The translations under genes and the position numbers were made by a program. Positions 1 through 5,712 of a stretch of DNA of 7,577 nucleotides are shown here, one piece after another. The notes beneath the pieces were generated by a model. That model did no database searches. It was not told where the DNA came from and saw nothing but the letters and a program-made list of their open reading frames with translations. This DNA comes from CAZCYE01 sp964502775 (GTDB lineage: Bacteria; Actinomycetota; Acidimicrobiia; IMCC26256; PALSA-555). Position 1 is the stretch's first letter. Every line of letters starts with the position of its first letter. The stretch is taken from NCBI GenBank assembly GCA_964502775.1, contig CAZCYE010000076.1, positions 1 through 7,577 of the forward strand. The letters run 5' to 3'.

Positions 1-72
1 GTCGGAGGCGTCGGCGGCGTCGGCGGCGTCGGCGGCGTCGGCGGCGTCGGCGGCGTCGGCGGTGTCGGCGGT
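1..72. repeat. 9-bp tandem repeat, eight units
   Basis: Eight head-to-tail copies of GTCGGCGGC are visible: one GTCGGAGGC, five identical GTCGGCGGC units, then two GTCGGCGGT. The array may continue left of the window. Nine is a multiple of three, so gain or loss of units would keep any reading frame. On the minus strand each unit encodes Ala-Ala-Asp or a close variant. Confidence 0.9.
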
Positions 73-87
73 GTCGGATTCGCCCAT
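1..87 (-). CDS. N-terminus of an unknown protein with Ala-Ala-Asp repeats (partial, runs off left edge)
   Basis: The reading frame opens with ATG at 87 and stays open to the window edge, giving 29 codons: MGESD, then TAD twice, AAD five times and ASD. A TACCAT box (101-96) lies 8 nt upstream of the ATG, the same leaderless layout seen at other genes in this window, and this is the main reason for choosing this strand and start. The visible part is acidic, low-complexity and probably disordered, so no function can be assigned. It is divergent from the DUF3151 gene. The alternative is the plus strand, where the same bases read as a Val-Gly-Gly repeat in a frame open from 1 to 219; that could be the tail of an upstream gene, but it has no start in the window. 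I favour the minus-strand reading but only moderately. Confidence 0.45.
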   Translation of the reverse strand, partial: MGESDTADTADAADAADAADAADAADASD

Positions 88-95
88 TGTTGGGG

Positions 96-101
96 ATGGT
101 A
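96..101 (-). promoter_or_regulatory. -10 box TACCAT for the left-edge gene
   Basis: The minus strand reads TACCAT, then 8 nt, then ATG at 87. A transcript starting about 7 nt after this box would begin almost at the start codon, which fits a leaderless mRNA. No convincing -35 element is visible. Confidence 0.45.
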
Positions 102-119
102 CCGGCGCTGTCCCCGGCC

Positions 120-189
120 AGACTCCTGCAAGCGGACTCCTGCAAGCGGACTCCTGCCGGCGGACTCCCGTAGGCGGACTCCCGCACCG
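120..189. repeat. 14-bp tandem repeat, five units, in the divergent intergenic region
   Basis: The units are 120-133 (AGACTCCTGCAAGC), 134-147 (GGACTCCTGCAAGC), 148-161 (GGACTCCTGCCGGC), 162-175 (GGACTCCCGTAGGC) and 176-189 (GGACTCCCGCACCG, degenerate at its end). Each contains GGACTCC or AGACTCC; GGACTCC is a 7-bp inverted repeat (GGA-N-TCC) around a central base. The array fills most of the space between two divergent -10 boxes (96-101 and 204-209). It could be a set of protein-binding sites or simply slipped DNA. The units decay from left to right. Confidence 0.85.
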
Positions 190-203
190 GGGATGCCGGC
201 ACG

Positions 204-209
204 TACCAT
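204..209 (+). promoter_or_regulatory. -10 box TACCAT for the DUF3151 gene
   Basis: TACCAT is followed by 6 nt (CCGGGG) and then the GTG start at 216. This places the expected transcription start on the G of the start codon, so the mRNA is predicted to be leaderless. The last unit of the 14-bp repeat array covers the place where a -35 contact would fall. Confidence 0.55.
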
Positions 210-215
210 CCCGGG

Positions 216-662
216 GTGACCGATCCGCGCGTCGAGCTCCGCGCGTCGCGTCCCGCCGGGACGGTGCTCGATGCCGAGCCGATGGACGCCCGGGAGGCAC
301 TCGAGGAAGCGCGGCGGGCCGCTCCCGGCGACCAGCGCGGCGAGATCTCGACCGTCGTGGCCCGATGGCCCGCGTACCTCGAGGCGTGGGCCGAGCTCGG
401 CGACCGCGCCCGCGACCCCGTCGAGGCCTACGCGTGCTACCGCGTCGCCTACCACCGGGGTCTCGACCGCCTGCGCAAAGCGGGATGGAGCGGCTCGGGG
501 TACGTCCGCTGGGAGCACCCCGAGAACCGCGGCTTCCTGCGCGCGCTGGCCGGGCTGGCAATGACGGCCAATTTGTTGGGTGAGGCGCACGAAGCGCAGC
601 GTTGCGAGCAGTTCCTCCTCCAACTCGAGCCGACGTGGAACGAGATCGGCCCCGGCGCATGA
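216..662 (+). CDS. DUF3151 family protein
   Basis: This 148-residue protein matches my memory of DUF3151, a small actinobacterial family of unknown function (I believe M. tuberculosis Rv0360c is a member). The family-like core covers about residues 45-140: ARWPAYLEAWAELGD, then AYACYRVAYHRGLDRLRKAGW, then NRGFLRALAGLAMTANLLG, with a closing helix around CEQFLLQLEP. The alternating helices and the spacing of Ala, Trp and Tyr resemble a tetratricopeptide-like fold, but that is inference. There is no signal peptide or membrane segment, so it is likely cytoplasmic. The GTG at 216 is chosen because a TACCAT box sits exactly 6 nt upstream and no Shine-Dalgarno sequence is visible. The stop overlaps the start of a dehydratase remnant (ATGA), suggesting a former two-gene operon. 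Confidence 0.82.
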   Translation: MTDPRVELRASRPAGTVLDAEPMDAREALEEARRAAPGDQRGEISTVVARWPAYLEAWAELGDRARDPVEAYACYRVAYHRGLDRLRKAGWSGSGYVRWEHPENRGFLRALAGLAMTANLLGEAHEAQRCEQFLLQLEPTWNEIGPGA

Positions 663-754
663 CGCGCGCGCTCGTCACCGGAGTCACGGGGCAAGGCGGC
701 CGGCACATCTCCACGCATGAGAGATCGCGCGCCGCCGCGGTCATGGCACGGTAA
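659..754 (+). pseudogene. 5' remnant of a GDP-mannose 4,6-dehydratase-like (NAD-dependent epimerase/dehydratase) gene
   Basis: ATG at 659 overlaps the DUF3151 stop (ATGA) and opens a 31-codon frame ending in TAA at 752-754. Its start, MTRALVTGVTGQGGRHIS, resembles the N-terminus of GDP-mannose 4,6-dehydratases and related extended SDR enzymes, which begin with an ALITGITGQDG-type beta strand and glycine-rich nucleotide loop. After about residue 18 the likeness ends (THERSRAAAVMAR). A full enzyme needs over 300 residues, so this would be only the first turn of the fold and cannot be active. The likely history is an internal deletion or replacement that left the coupled start in place. It could instead be a real very small ORF, or chance in GC-rich DNA, but the agreement at both the sequence and the coupled start argues against chance. 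Confidence 0.5.
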
Positions 755-757
755 CGT
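752..757 (+). promoter_or_regulatory. -10 box TAACGT for purE
   Basis: TAACGT is followed by 6 nt and then the GTG at 764, the same spacing as at the DUF3151 gene, and predicts a leaderless purE mRNA. The first three bases of the box are also the stop codon of the dehydratase remnant. Confidence 0.5.
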
Positions 758-763
758 TCTCGC

Positions 764-1279
764 GTGGGCGCTACACCGCCTGGTGATCCTGTTGTCGGCG
801 TCATCATGGGCAGCGACTCGGACCTCGGCGTGATGCAGGGCGCGATCGCTGTCCTCGACGAGTTCGGCGTTGCGCACGAGGTGCGTGTGGTCTCCGCGCA
901 TCGCACCCCCGACTGGATGATGGAGTACGCGTCCGGGGCACGGGGTCGTGGGCTCGAGGTGATCATCGCCGGCGCGGGGGGCGCGGCGCACTTGCCCGGC
1001 ATGGCCGCCTCGATGACCTCACTCCCGGTGATCGGCGTGCCCATCCCCCTCGCGCCCCTCGACGGGCTCGATTCGCTGCTCTCGATCGCCCAGATGCCAA
1101 AGGGGGTCCCGGTCGCCACCGTGGCGATCGGCAATGCGGCCAACGCCGGGCTGCTCGCCGTGCGCATCCTGGCCGTCGCCGACGCCGCGCTCGCCGCCCG
1201 AATGGACGACTACCGCTCCCGGCTCGCGGTCACCGTGCGGGAGGCGGACGCCCGCGTGCGGGACGAGCACTCGAGCTGA
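764..1279 (+). CDS. purE: N5-carboxyaminoimidazole ribonucleotide mutase (PurE, class I)
   Basis: PurE moves the carboxyl group of N5-CAIR to C4 to give CAIR in de novo purine synthesis, in the cytoplasm, using the product of PurK. The 171-residue length is normal for the family. Diagnostic motifs are the nucleotide-binding GSDSD (residues 16-20), the catalytic SAHRTP (44-49, with His46), GAGGAAHLPGM (70-80), and the C-terminal LDGLDSLLSIAQMPKGVPVA and IGNAANAGLLAVRIL. These match class I enzymes, which pair with PurK; no purK gene lies in this window. GTG at 764 is favoured because of the TAACGT box 6 nt upstream, and the N-terminal extension before PVVGVIMGSDSD is only about 9 residues. A hairpin overlapping the stop separates it from the convergent permease gene. 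Confidence 0.97.
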   Translation: MGATPPGDPVVGVIMGSDSDLGVMQGAIAVLDEFGVAHEVRVVSAHRTPDWMMEYASGARGRGLEVIIAGAGGAAHLPGMAASMTSLPVIGVPIPLAPLDGLDSLLSIAQMPKGVPVATVAIGNAANAGLLAVRILAVADAALAARMDDYRSRLAVTVREADARVRDEHSS

Positions 1280-1316
1280 GCGGACGCGGGTTCGCCCAGC
1301 TTCAACGGCGCTCAGC
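1275..1316. terminator. Hairpin between convergent purE and permease genes
   Basis: GCTGAGCG (1275-1282) and CGCTCAGC (1309-1316) form a perfect 8-bp stem. Inside the 26-nt loop there is a small second stem, GGG-TTCG-CCC (1288-1297). The left arm includes the purE stop codon. There is no T-tract on either strand, which is common for GC-rich actinobacterial terminators. As it sits between two converging genes it could work for both. Confidence 0.4.
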
Positions 1317-1343
1317 GGGTTCAGCGAGCCGACGAGCGCGACG

Positions 1344-4031
1344 TCACTCGGTGTTGATCGCACGGAGCACGTCGAGGCGCGCCGCGCGCCGCGCCGGGAA
1401 CAGCCCGATGCCCAAGCCCACGACCCCGGCCGCGACCACGAAGGCGAGCAGCTGACCGACGGGTATCCCGAGCTGGATGCCGTCGTCGCGCAACGCGGCC
1501 ACGAGCGCCAACCCGAAGAGCACGCCGAGTGCGAGCCCGAGCAGCGCGCCGAACACCGAGATGATCGCCGCCTCGTAGCGGATCATTCGCCGCAGCTGTG
1601 AGCGGGTCATCCCCACCGCCCGCAGCAAGCCGATCTCACGCGTGCGCTCGAAGACCGAGAGGGCGAGTGTGTTCGCGATCCCGATGAAGGCGATGAGCAC
1701 GGCCAGCACCAACAGCAGGTACATGAGGTTGATGAACTGGCCGACCTGGGCCTCCTGGCTCTCCAGGAACTCCGCTCGGTTCTCGATCTGCACGTTCGGG
1801 AACGCCGCGAGGGCCTCCTCCACCCGGCGCTGCGCCCGCTCGACGGGCATCCCCGCGGGCAGCTTCACCGCGACGAAGACGTCAGCGCGCGTCTCGTAGT
1901 GCTGGTTGTACTCGCGCATGTCCAGCAGGTAGTCGTCCACGCCGAGCGGCTTCTGCTCGAAGACACCGGCGATCGGCACCGACGTCGTAGTGCCGCGGGG
2001 GTCACCGGGGAAGCGCACTTCCATCCGACCCTGGCGGCGCATCCGGGCCGGGAGCTCGCGGTAGGCGTCCTCGAACACGAGCATCCCTCCGTCGGCGCGG
2101 AATCGGGCCAGCGCGGCGCCGCGGGGGTGCAGGTCGAAGGTCCGTCCGAGGTTGGTGTTCACCCCGGAGAGCACCTTCGTGTCGCCGTCGAGCTCGAAGG
2201 GGCCGAGGATCTGGCTGCCGCGGAACTCCGTGACCGCGGCGCCGGGCACGGTGGCGCGCACCGCGGCTGCGGTCTCGGGGCTGAAGGGCAAGAAGTTGGG
2301 GTCGCGCAGCACGATCTCGGCCTTCAGGTCGCTCTCGACCACGTCGCGCACCGTCTGTTTGATCGACGAGCCGAAGATCGCCACCAGGCTCACGATGGCG
2401 AGGCCGATCATCAGCGCCGCAGCCGTGGACGCCGTGCGCCGTGGGTGGCGCAGCGCGTTCTCGCGCGCCAGCACCCCGGCCATCCCGCGCCATCGGGCCG
2501 GGAGCCAGCCCAGCGCCCTGGTCACGGGGAGAGCCACCAGCGGGCTGAGCATCGCCACACCCACGAACACCAGAGCCGCGCCCACGCCCACGACCCCAGC
2601 CGCGCCCCCGGGGAGCACGTCGGAATCGGCGAAGAGGCCCACAGGCAGGAGCATCACGCCGGCGACGGTGACGACGGCGCCCCACACGTAGCGGCGCTCG
2701 GCCACCCGGCTGCTCGGTGGCTGCTCGGTGATGGCGGCCATGGGCGAGATCCGCGCCGCGCGCCGGGCCGGGGCCACCGCCGACACCACCGTGACCAGCG
2801 TGCCCGCCACGAGGGACGCAATGATCGTGCGCAGCGCGACCACGGTGGTCCCCGAGGGCAGATCGAAGTTGAAGGCCCGCATCAGCTCCTGGAGCCCGAG
2901 GGCCAACCCAATGCCGAGCCCGAGCCCGAGCACCGACGACACCAGCCCCACGATGACGGCCTCGACCGCGACCGAGCCCATGACCTGGCGCCCCGACGCG
3001 CCGATGGCTCGCAGCAGGCCCAGCTCGCGGGTGCGCTGGGCCACGATGATCGAGAACGTGTTGTAGATGATGAACGCGCCCACGAACAGCGCGATGAGCG
3101 CGAAGATCAGCAAGAAGGTGTTGAAGAAGCTGAGGTTGTCCCGGATCTCGTCGGACTGATCCTTCGCGAGCTGCTCGCCCGTGAGCACCTCGTACGGCGC
3201 GGCGTCACCTTGGGCCCGGAGGCGCTCACGGACGTGATCGCGCAGCTCGACCTGGGAGACGCCCGGCGCCGCCGCGACGCGAATCTCGTCGTACCGATCG
3301 ACCTTGTTGAGCACCTCCTGCGCGGTCTCGGTCTCGAAGGCGGCGAGGGTCGCACCCGCGAGGTTGCCCACGGTGCCGAACCGGAAGATCCCCACCACGT
3401 CCCAGCGGAACGTCTCGGGATCGTCGTAGGGCGCCGGCGCCTCGTTGAACTGGATCGCGACCCGAGCGCGGCGGCACTCGCGGTCGCGCACGCACCGGCG
3501 GACGGCGGCCGGGCGGATCCCGGCCTCGCGGGCGGTGACCGCGTCGATGGCCACCTCGTGGGGCCCGCGGGGCCGGCGCCCCACCTCCGCTCGGCCGTCA
3601 CCGCCGAAGGCCCGGCTCAACTGGCGGTCGGTGCCCCAGGCCACACCGAGCGTCGGGGCCTGGCGCTGGATCGCCTCCTTCGGCTTGCCGTCGCGGCCCA
3701 GGCGCACCACCACGGCCGAGCCCGTGACACCGCCTTCCGCGGCCCGCACGCCGTCGACGGCACTGACCTCGGTGAGCAGCGCCGCGGGCACCGTGACCCG
3801 CAGCACCTGCGCGCCGGGCCCTCCCGCCTTCTCGTCGAACGCGGCGCGGGCACGCACGGCCACGTCGACGCCCCGGTTCACGTCCGCGAACAGGTCGTCG
3901 AACACGTTGCCCAGCGTGTCGGTGAGCACGAACGTTCCCGAGACGAACGAGACGCCGAGCACCACGGCCAGCGACGTGAGCACCAGTCGGAACTTGCGCG
4001 CCAGGATGTTCTTGATCGTGAAGCGGCGCAT
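1344..4031 (-). CDS. ABC transporter permease, FtsX/MacB type with two extracytoplasmic domains
   Basis: This 895-residue membrane protein has the duplicated layout of large FtsX-family permeases. A first transmembrane helix (about 14-36) is followed by an outside domain of the MacB periplasmic-core type (about 40-300) and an FtsX block of helices (about 303-420) with the motif QRTRELGLLRAIGAS and the end APARRAARISPMAAI. Central helices (about 449-505) and another helix (about 533-556) lead into a second outside domain (about 560-765). The second FtsX block (about 767-885) has FERTREIGLLRAVGMTRSQL and PARRAARLDVLRAI. Such permeases work with a cytoplasmic ATPase to move lipids, lipoproteins or peptides, or to transmit force; the substrate cannot be read here. 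The ATPase gene lies 44 nt upstream on the same strand. No strong ribosome-binding site precedes the ATG. The only two cysteines (180 and 186) fall in the first outside domain. Confidence 0.93.
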   Translation of the reverse strand: MRRFTIKNILARKFRLVLTSLAVVLGVSFVSGTFVLTDTLGNVFDDLFADVNRGVDVAVRARAAFDEKAGGPGAQVLRVTVPAALLTEVSAVDGVRAAEGGVTGSAVVVRLGRDGKPKEAIQRQAPTLGVAWGTDRQLSRAFGGDGRAEVGRRPRGPHEVAIDAVTAREAGIRPAAVRRCVRDRECRRARVAIQFNEAPAPYDDPETFRWDVVGIFRFGTVGNLAGATLAAFETETAQEVLNKVDRYDEIRVAAAPGVSQVELRDHVRERLRAQGDAAPYEVLTGEQLAKDQSDEIRDNLSFFNTFLLIFALIALFVGAFIIYNTFSIIVAQRTRELGLLRAIGASGRQVMGSVAVEAVIVGLVSSVLGLGLGIGLALGLQELMRAFNFDLPSGTTVVALRTIIASLVAGTLVTVVSAVAPARRAARISPMAAITEQPPSSRVAERRYVWGAVVTVAGVMLLPVGLFADSDVLPGGAAGVVGVGAALVFVGVAMLSPLVALPVTRALGWLPARWRGMAGVLARENALRHPRRTASTAAALMIGLAIVSLVAIFGSSIKQTVRDVVESDLKAEIVLRDPNFLPFSPETAAAVRATVPGAAVTEFRGSQILGPFELDGDTKVLSGVNTNLGRTFDLHPRGAALARFRADGGMLVFEDAYRELPARMRRQGRMEVRFPGDPRGTTTSVPIAGVFEQKPLGVDDYLLDMREYNQHYETRADVFVAVKLPAGMPVERAQRRVEEALAAFPNVQIENRAEFLESQEAQVGQFINLMYLLLVLAVLIAFIGIANTLALSVFERTREIGLLRAVGMTRSQLRRMIRYEAAIISVFGALLGLALGVLFGLALVAALRDDGIQLGIPVGQLLAFVVAAGVVGLGIGLFPARRAARLDVLRAINTE

Positions 4032-4075
4032 GACCGGCCCGGCTCGATCTCGTGGGACGTCGGCGCCGGCGCTCG

Positions 4076-4828
4076 TCAGCCGCCGAGGCGCTTCATGTGG
4101 TCCAGCACCGTGGCCGGCGTGGGGTCGTCGAGATCGTCGACGGTGCGCCCGTCGGCCAGGAACACGACCCGGTCCGCGTAGCTCGCGGCGCCGGGGTCGT
4201 GCGTGACCATCACCACGGTCTGGCCCAGGTCGCGCACGGCTTGGCGCATGAAGCCGAGGATCTCCGCGCCCGCTTTGGAGTCGAGGTTCCCGGTCGGCTC
4301 GTCGGCGAAGATGATGTGCGGGCGCGATGCCAACGCCCGCGCCACCGCCACCCGCTGTTGCTGTCCACCCGAGAGCTCGCTCGGCCGGTGCGTGAGCCGA
4401 TCATGGAGCTTGACCACCTCGAGCACACGATCCAGCCATTCGCGGTCGGGCTTCCGGCCCGCCAACGCGTCGGGCAGGGTGATGTTCTCGAGCGCGTTCA
4501 GGGTGGGCACGAGGTTGTGGGTCTGGAACACGAACCCGATCCGGTCCCGCCGGAGAAGCGTGAGCTCCTTCTCCGAGCACGAGCTGATCTCGATGTCGCC
4601 GAGGAACACCTGCCCCGAGGTCACGCGGTCGAGCCCGGCGAGGCAGTGCAGCAACGTGGACTTGCCCGAGCCCGATGGTCCCATGATCGCCGTGTAGCGG
4701 TTGTCGTCGAAGGCGACGTCGATGTGGTCGAGGGCTCGGACCTCGGTCTCACCGGAGCCGTAGACCTTCGACGCGTCGACGGCGCGGGCGGCAATGGTGG
4801 TACCGACGGGCGAAGGGGCAGTGGCCAC
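4076..4828 (-). CDS. ABC transporter ATP-binding protein, MacB/LolD/FtsE class
   Basis: This is the cytoplasmic ATPase partner of the downstream FtsX-type permease. From the GTG at 4828 it has 250 residues. Motifs in order are Walker A GPSGSGKST (50-58), the Q-loop FVFQTHNLVPTLNALEN (Gln102), signature LSGGQQQR (152-159), Walker B IIFADE (172-177), the D-loop NLDS (181-184) and the H-loop THD (His210), so it should be catalytically complete. KVYGSGETEVRALD near the start is typical of the MacB/LolD group. The frame stays open upstream to a GTG at 4900 (274 residues), with an ATG at 4882. I prefer 4828 because GGAG lies 7 nt before it, a TACGGT box lies at 4862-4857, family members usually start just before this point, and 4900 would leave only 14 nt to the divergent gene. 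Confidence 0.93.
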   Translation of the reverse strand: MATAPSPVGTTIAARAVDASKVYGSGETEVRALDHIDVAFDDNRYTAIMGPSGSGKSTLLHCLAGLDRVTSGQVFLGDIEISSCSEKELTLLRRDRIGFVFQTHNLVPTLNALENITLPDALAGRKPDREWLDRVLEVVKLHDRLTHRPSELSGGQQQRVAVARALASRPHIIFADEPTGNLDSKAGAEILGFMRQAVRDLGQTVVMVTHDPGAASYADRVVFLADGRTVDDLDDPTPATVLDHMKRLGG

Positions 4829-4835
4829 GGTCACG

Positions 4836-4839
4836 CTCC
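4836..4839 (-). promoter_or_regulatory. Ribosome-binding site GGAG deciding the ABC ATPase start
   Basis: The minus strand reads GGAG, then 7 nt (CGTGACC), then GTG at 4828. None of the other possible starts (4900, 4882, 4834) has a well-spaced Shine-Dalgarno sequence. This gene therefore seems to have a short leader, unlike its leaderless neighbours. Confidence 0.45.
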
Positions 4840-4856
4840 GACTCGGGGGTGGACTC

Positions 4857-4862
4857 ACCGTA
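4857..4862 (-). promoter_or_regulatory. -10 box TACGGT for the ABC transporter operon
   Basis: TACGGT on the minus strand (4862-4857) would give a transcript starting near 4850, about 22 nt before the GTG at 4828, with the GGAG in between. The same heptamer CTACGGT occurs in the opposite direction at 4900-4906. Confidence 0.4.
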
Positions 4863-4900
4863 GGTGATCGGGCCTCGGGCATGACCACCGGGTGGCGCAC

Positions 4901-4906
4901 TACGGT
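4901..4906 (+). promoter_or_regulatory. -10 box TACGGT for the short-chain dehydrogenase gene
   Basis: TACGGT is followed by 8 nt (CCGGCCCC) and then the GTG at 4915. No Shine-Dalgarno sequence lies in between, so a leaderless transcript is predicted. Confidence 0.5.
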
Positions 4907-4914
4907 CCGGCCCC

Positions 4915-5712
4915 GTGCGTTGGGACGGTGCCGTCGTGTTCGTGACAGGCGCCTCGAAGGGAATCGGGGCCGCGATCGCGGCCGCCGCCAGTGACCGGGG
5001 CGCCACCGTCGGGCTCGTCGCCCGCAACGCCGACGATCTGAACCGGGTCCTGCACCAGATCGGTGGCCGCGGTGCCGTGGCCGTTGCCGACGTGACCGAT
5101 CGCCACCAGGTGGACGCAGCCTTCGCGGCGTTGACGGCGAAGCTGGGTTCCTGCGATGTGCTCGTGAACAACGCCGGGATCGGTGCGTACGGCGCGCTGG
5201 CCCACGAGTCGCTCGACGTGGTGGAACGGCTCATGGCCGTGAACTACCTCGGCAGCGTCTACGCGACCACCGCGGCGCTTGGACCGATGATCGAGCGCAG
5301 GAAGGGCCACGTCGTGTTCGTGGGCTCGGTCGCGGGCCGGCTCGGCACACCGTTCGAAGCCGCCTACGGCGCGAGCAAGTTTGCCGTGGCCGGCTTGGCC
5401 GAGGCGTTGAGCATCGAACTGTCGGCGTTCGGCATCGCGGTCTCGTTGGTGAACCCGGGCCCGGTGCACACCGAGTTCTTCACCACCCGGGGCCACCCCT
5501 ACACCCATCGCACGCCCCGACCCGTCACCGCCGAGGAGGTGGCCAAGGCAGTCGTGCGCGTGGTCCAACGGCGGGGATTCGAGCGCACCCGGCCTCGATG
5601 GCTGCGGGCCGCGCAGACCGCGCGGGTGCTCGTGCCGGTCCTGTACCGCTTCGGTACGCGCCGCCGCTTCCGGCGGGAGCTACGCGAGCTCGCCGAGCGC
5701 GGGCGGCCCTGA
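4915..5712 (+). CDS. Classical short-chain dehydrogenase/reductase (SDR)
   Basis: This 265-residue protein is a classical SDR oxidoreductase using NAD(P)H. It shows the cofactor loop TGASKGIG (11-18), an Arg37 after the second strand (LVAR) that suggests NADPH, Asp59 in ADVTD, the NNAG motif (85-88), and the catalytic set Asn110, Ser138, Tyr151 and Lys155 (YGASK), followed by NPGPVHTEF (180-188). The substrate cannot be told from sequence; this branch often acts on ketones, lipids or 3-oxoacyl compounds. The last 45 residues are unusually basic (RTRPRWLRAAQTARVLVP, then TRRRFRRELRELAERGRP) and could sit against the membrane, which is inference. The GTG start is set by the TACGGT box. The gene is divergent from the ABC operon, and its 3' end overlaps lgt tail to tail by 33 bp. 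Confidence 0.93.
   Translation: MRWDGAVVFVTGASKGIGAAIAAAASDRGATVGLVARNADDLNRVLHQIGGRGAVAVADVTDRHQVDAAFAALTAKLGSCDVLVNNAGIGAYGALAHESLDVVERLMAVNYLGSVYATTAALGPMIERRKGHVVFVGSVAGRLGTPFEAAYGASKFAVAGLAEALSIELSAFGIAVSLVNPGPVHTEFFTTRGHPYTHRTPRPVTAEEVAKAVVRVVQRRGFERTRPRWLRAAQTARVLVPVLYRFGTRRRFRRELRELAERGRP
5643..5657 (-). terminator. Hairpin downstream of lgt (second of two), inside the SDR coding region
   Basis: GTACCG (5643-5648) and CGGTAC (5652-5657) form a perfect 6-bp stem around a 3-nt loop. It lies about 22 nt beyond the lgt stop in lgt's direction, and inside SDR codons for LYRFGT. No T-tract follows, so a terminator role is a guess based on position. Confidence 0.35.
5661..5676 (-). terminator. 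Hairpin downstream of lgt (first of two), inside the SDR coding region
   Basis: CCGCCG (5661-5666) and CGGCGG (5671-5676) form a perfect 6-bp stem around a 4-nt loop. It begins 3 nt past the lgt stop codon. Together with the stem at 5643-5657 it makes a tandem hairpin pair just after lgt, a plausible place for its terminator. No T-tract is present. Confidence 0.4.

Noticed and set aside
126..131. TTGCAG on the minus strand as a -35 element for the left-edge gene
   Set aside because: The distance to the TACCAT box at 101-96 is 24 bp, too long for a normal spacer, and the hexamer is simply part of the 14-bp repeat.
62..583. Plus-strand open frame starting inside the 9-bp repeat and running over the DUF3151 gene
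   Set aside because: The translation is an Arg/Pro/Gly-rich shadow. The overlapping frame at 216-662 gives a recognisable family and has a well-placed promoter box.
4061..4072. GC-only palindrome GCGCCGGCGC in the gap between the ATPase and permease genes
   Set aside because: Such palindromes are common by chance in DNA this GC-rich, and a terminator inside a two-gene transporter operon is unlikely.
1899..4181. Very long plus-strand open frame (about 760 codons) opposite the permease gene
   Set aside because: It is antisense to a clear FtsX/MacB permease. Its translation is rich in His, Arg, Gly and Glu without domains or hydrophobic segments, as expected for the mirror of a GC-rich coding frame.
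4900..5568. Minus-strand open frame opposite the SDR gene
   Set aside because: The plus strand carries all classical SDR motifs; the antisense translation is His/Arg/Gly-rich with no domain.
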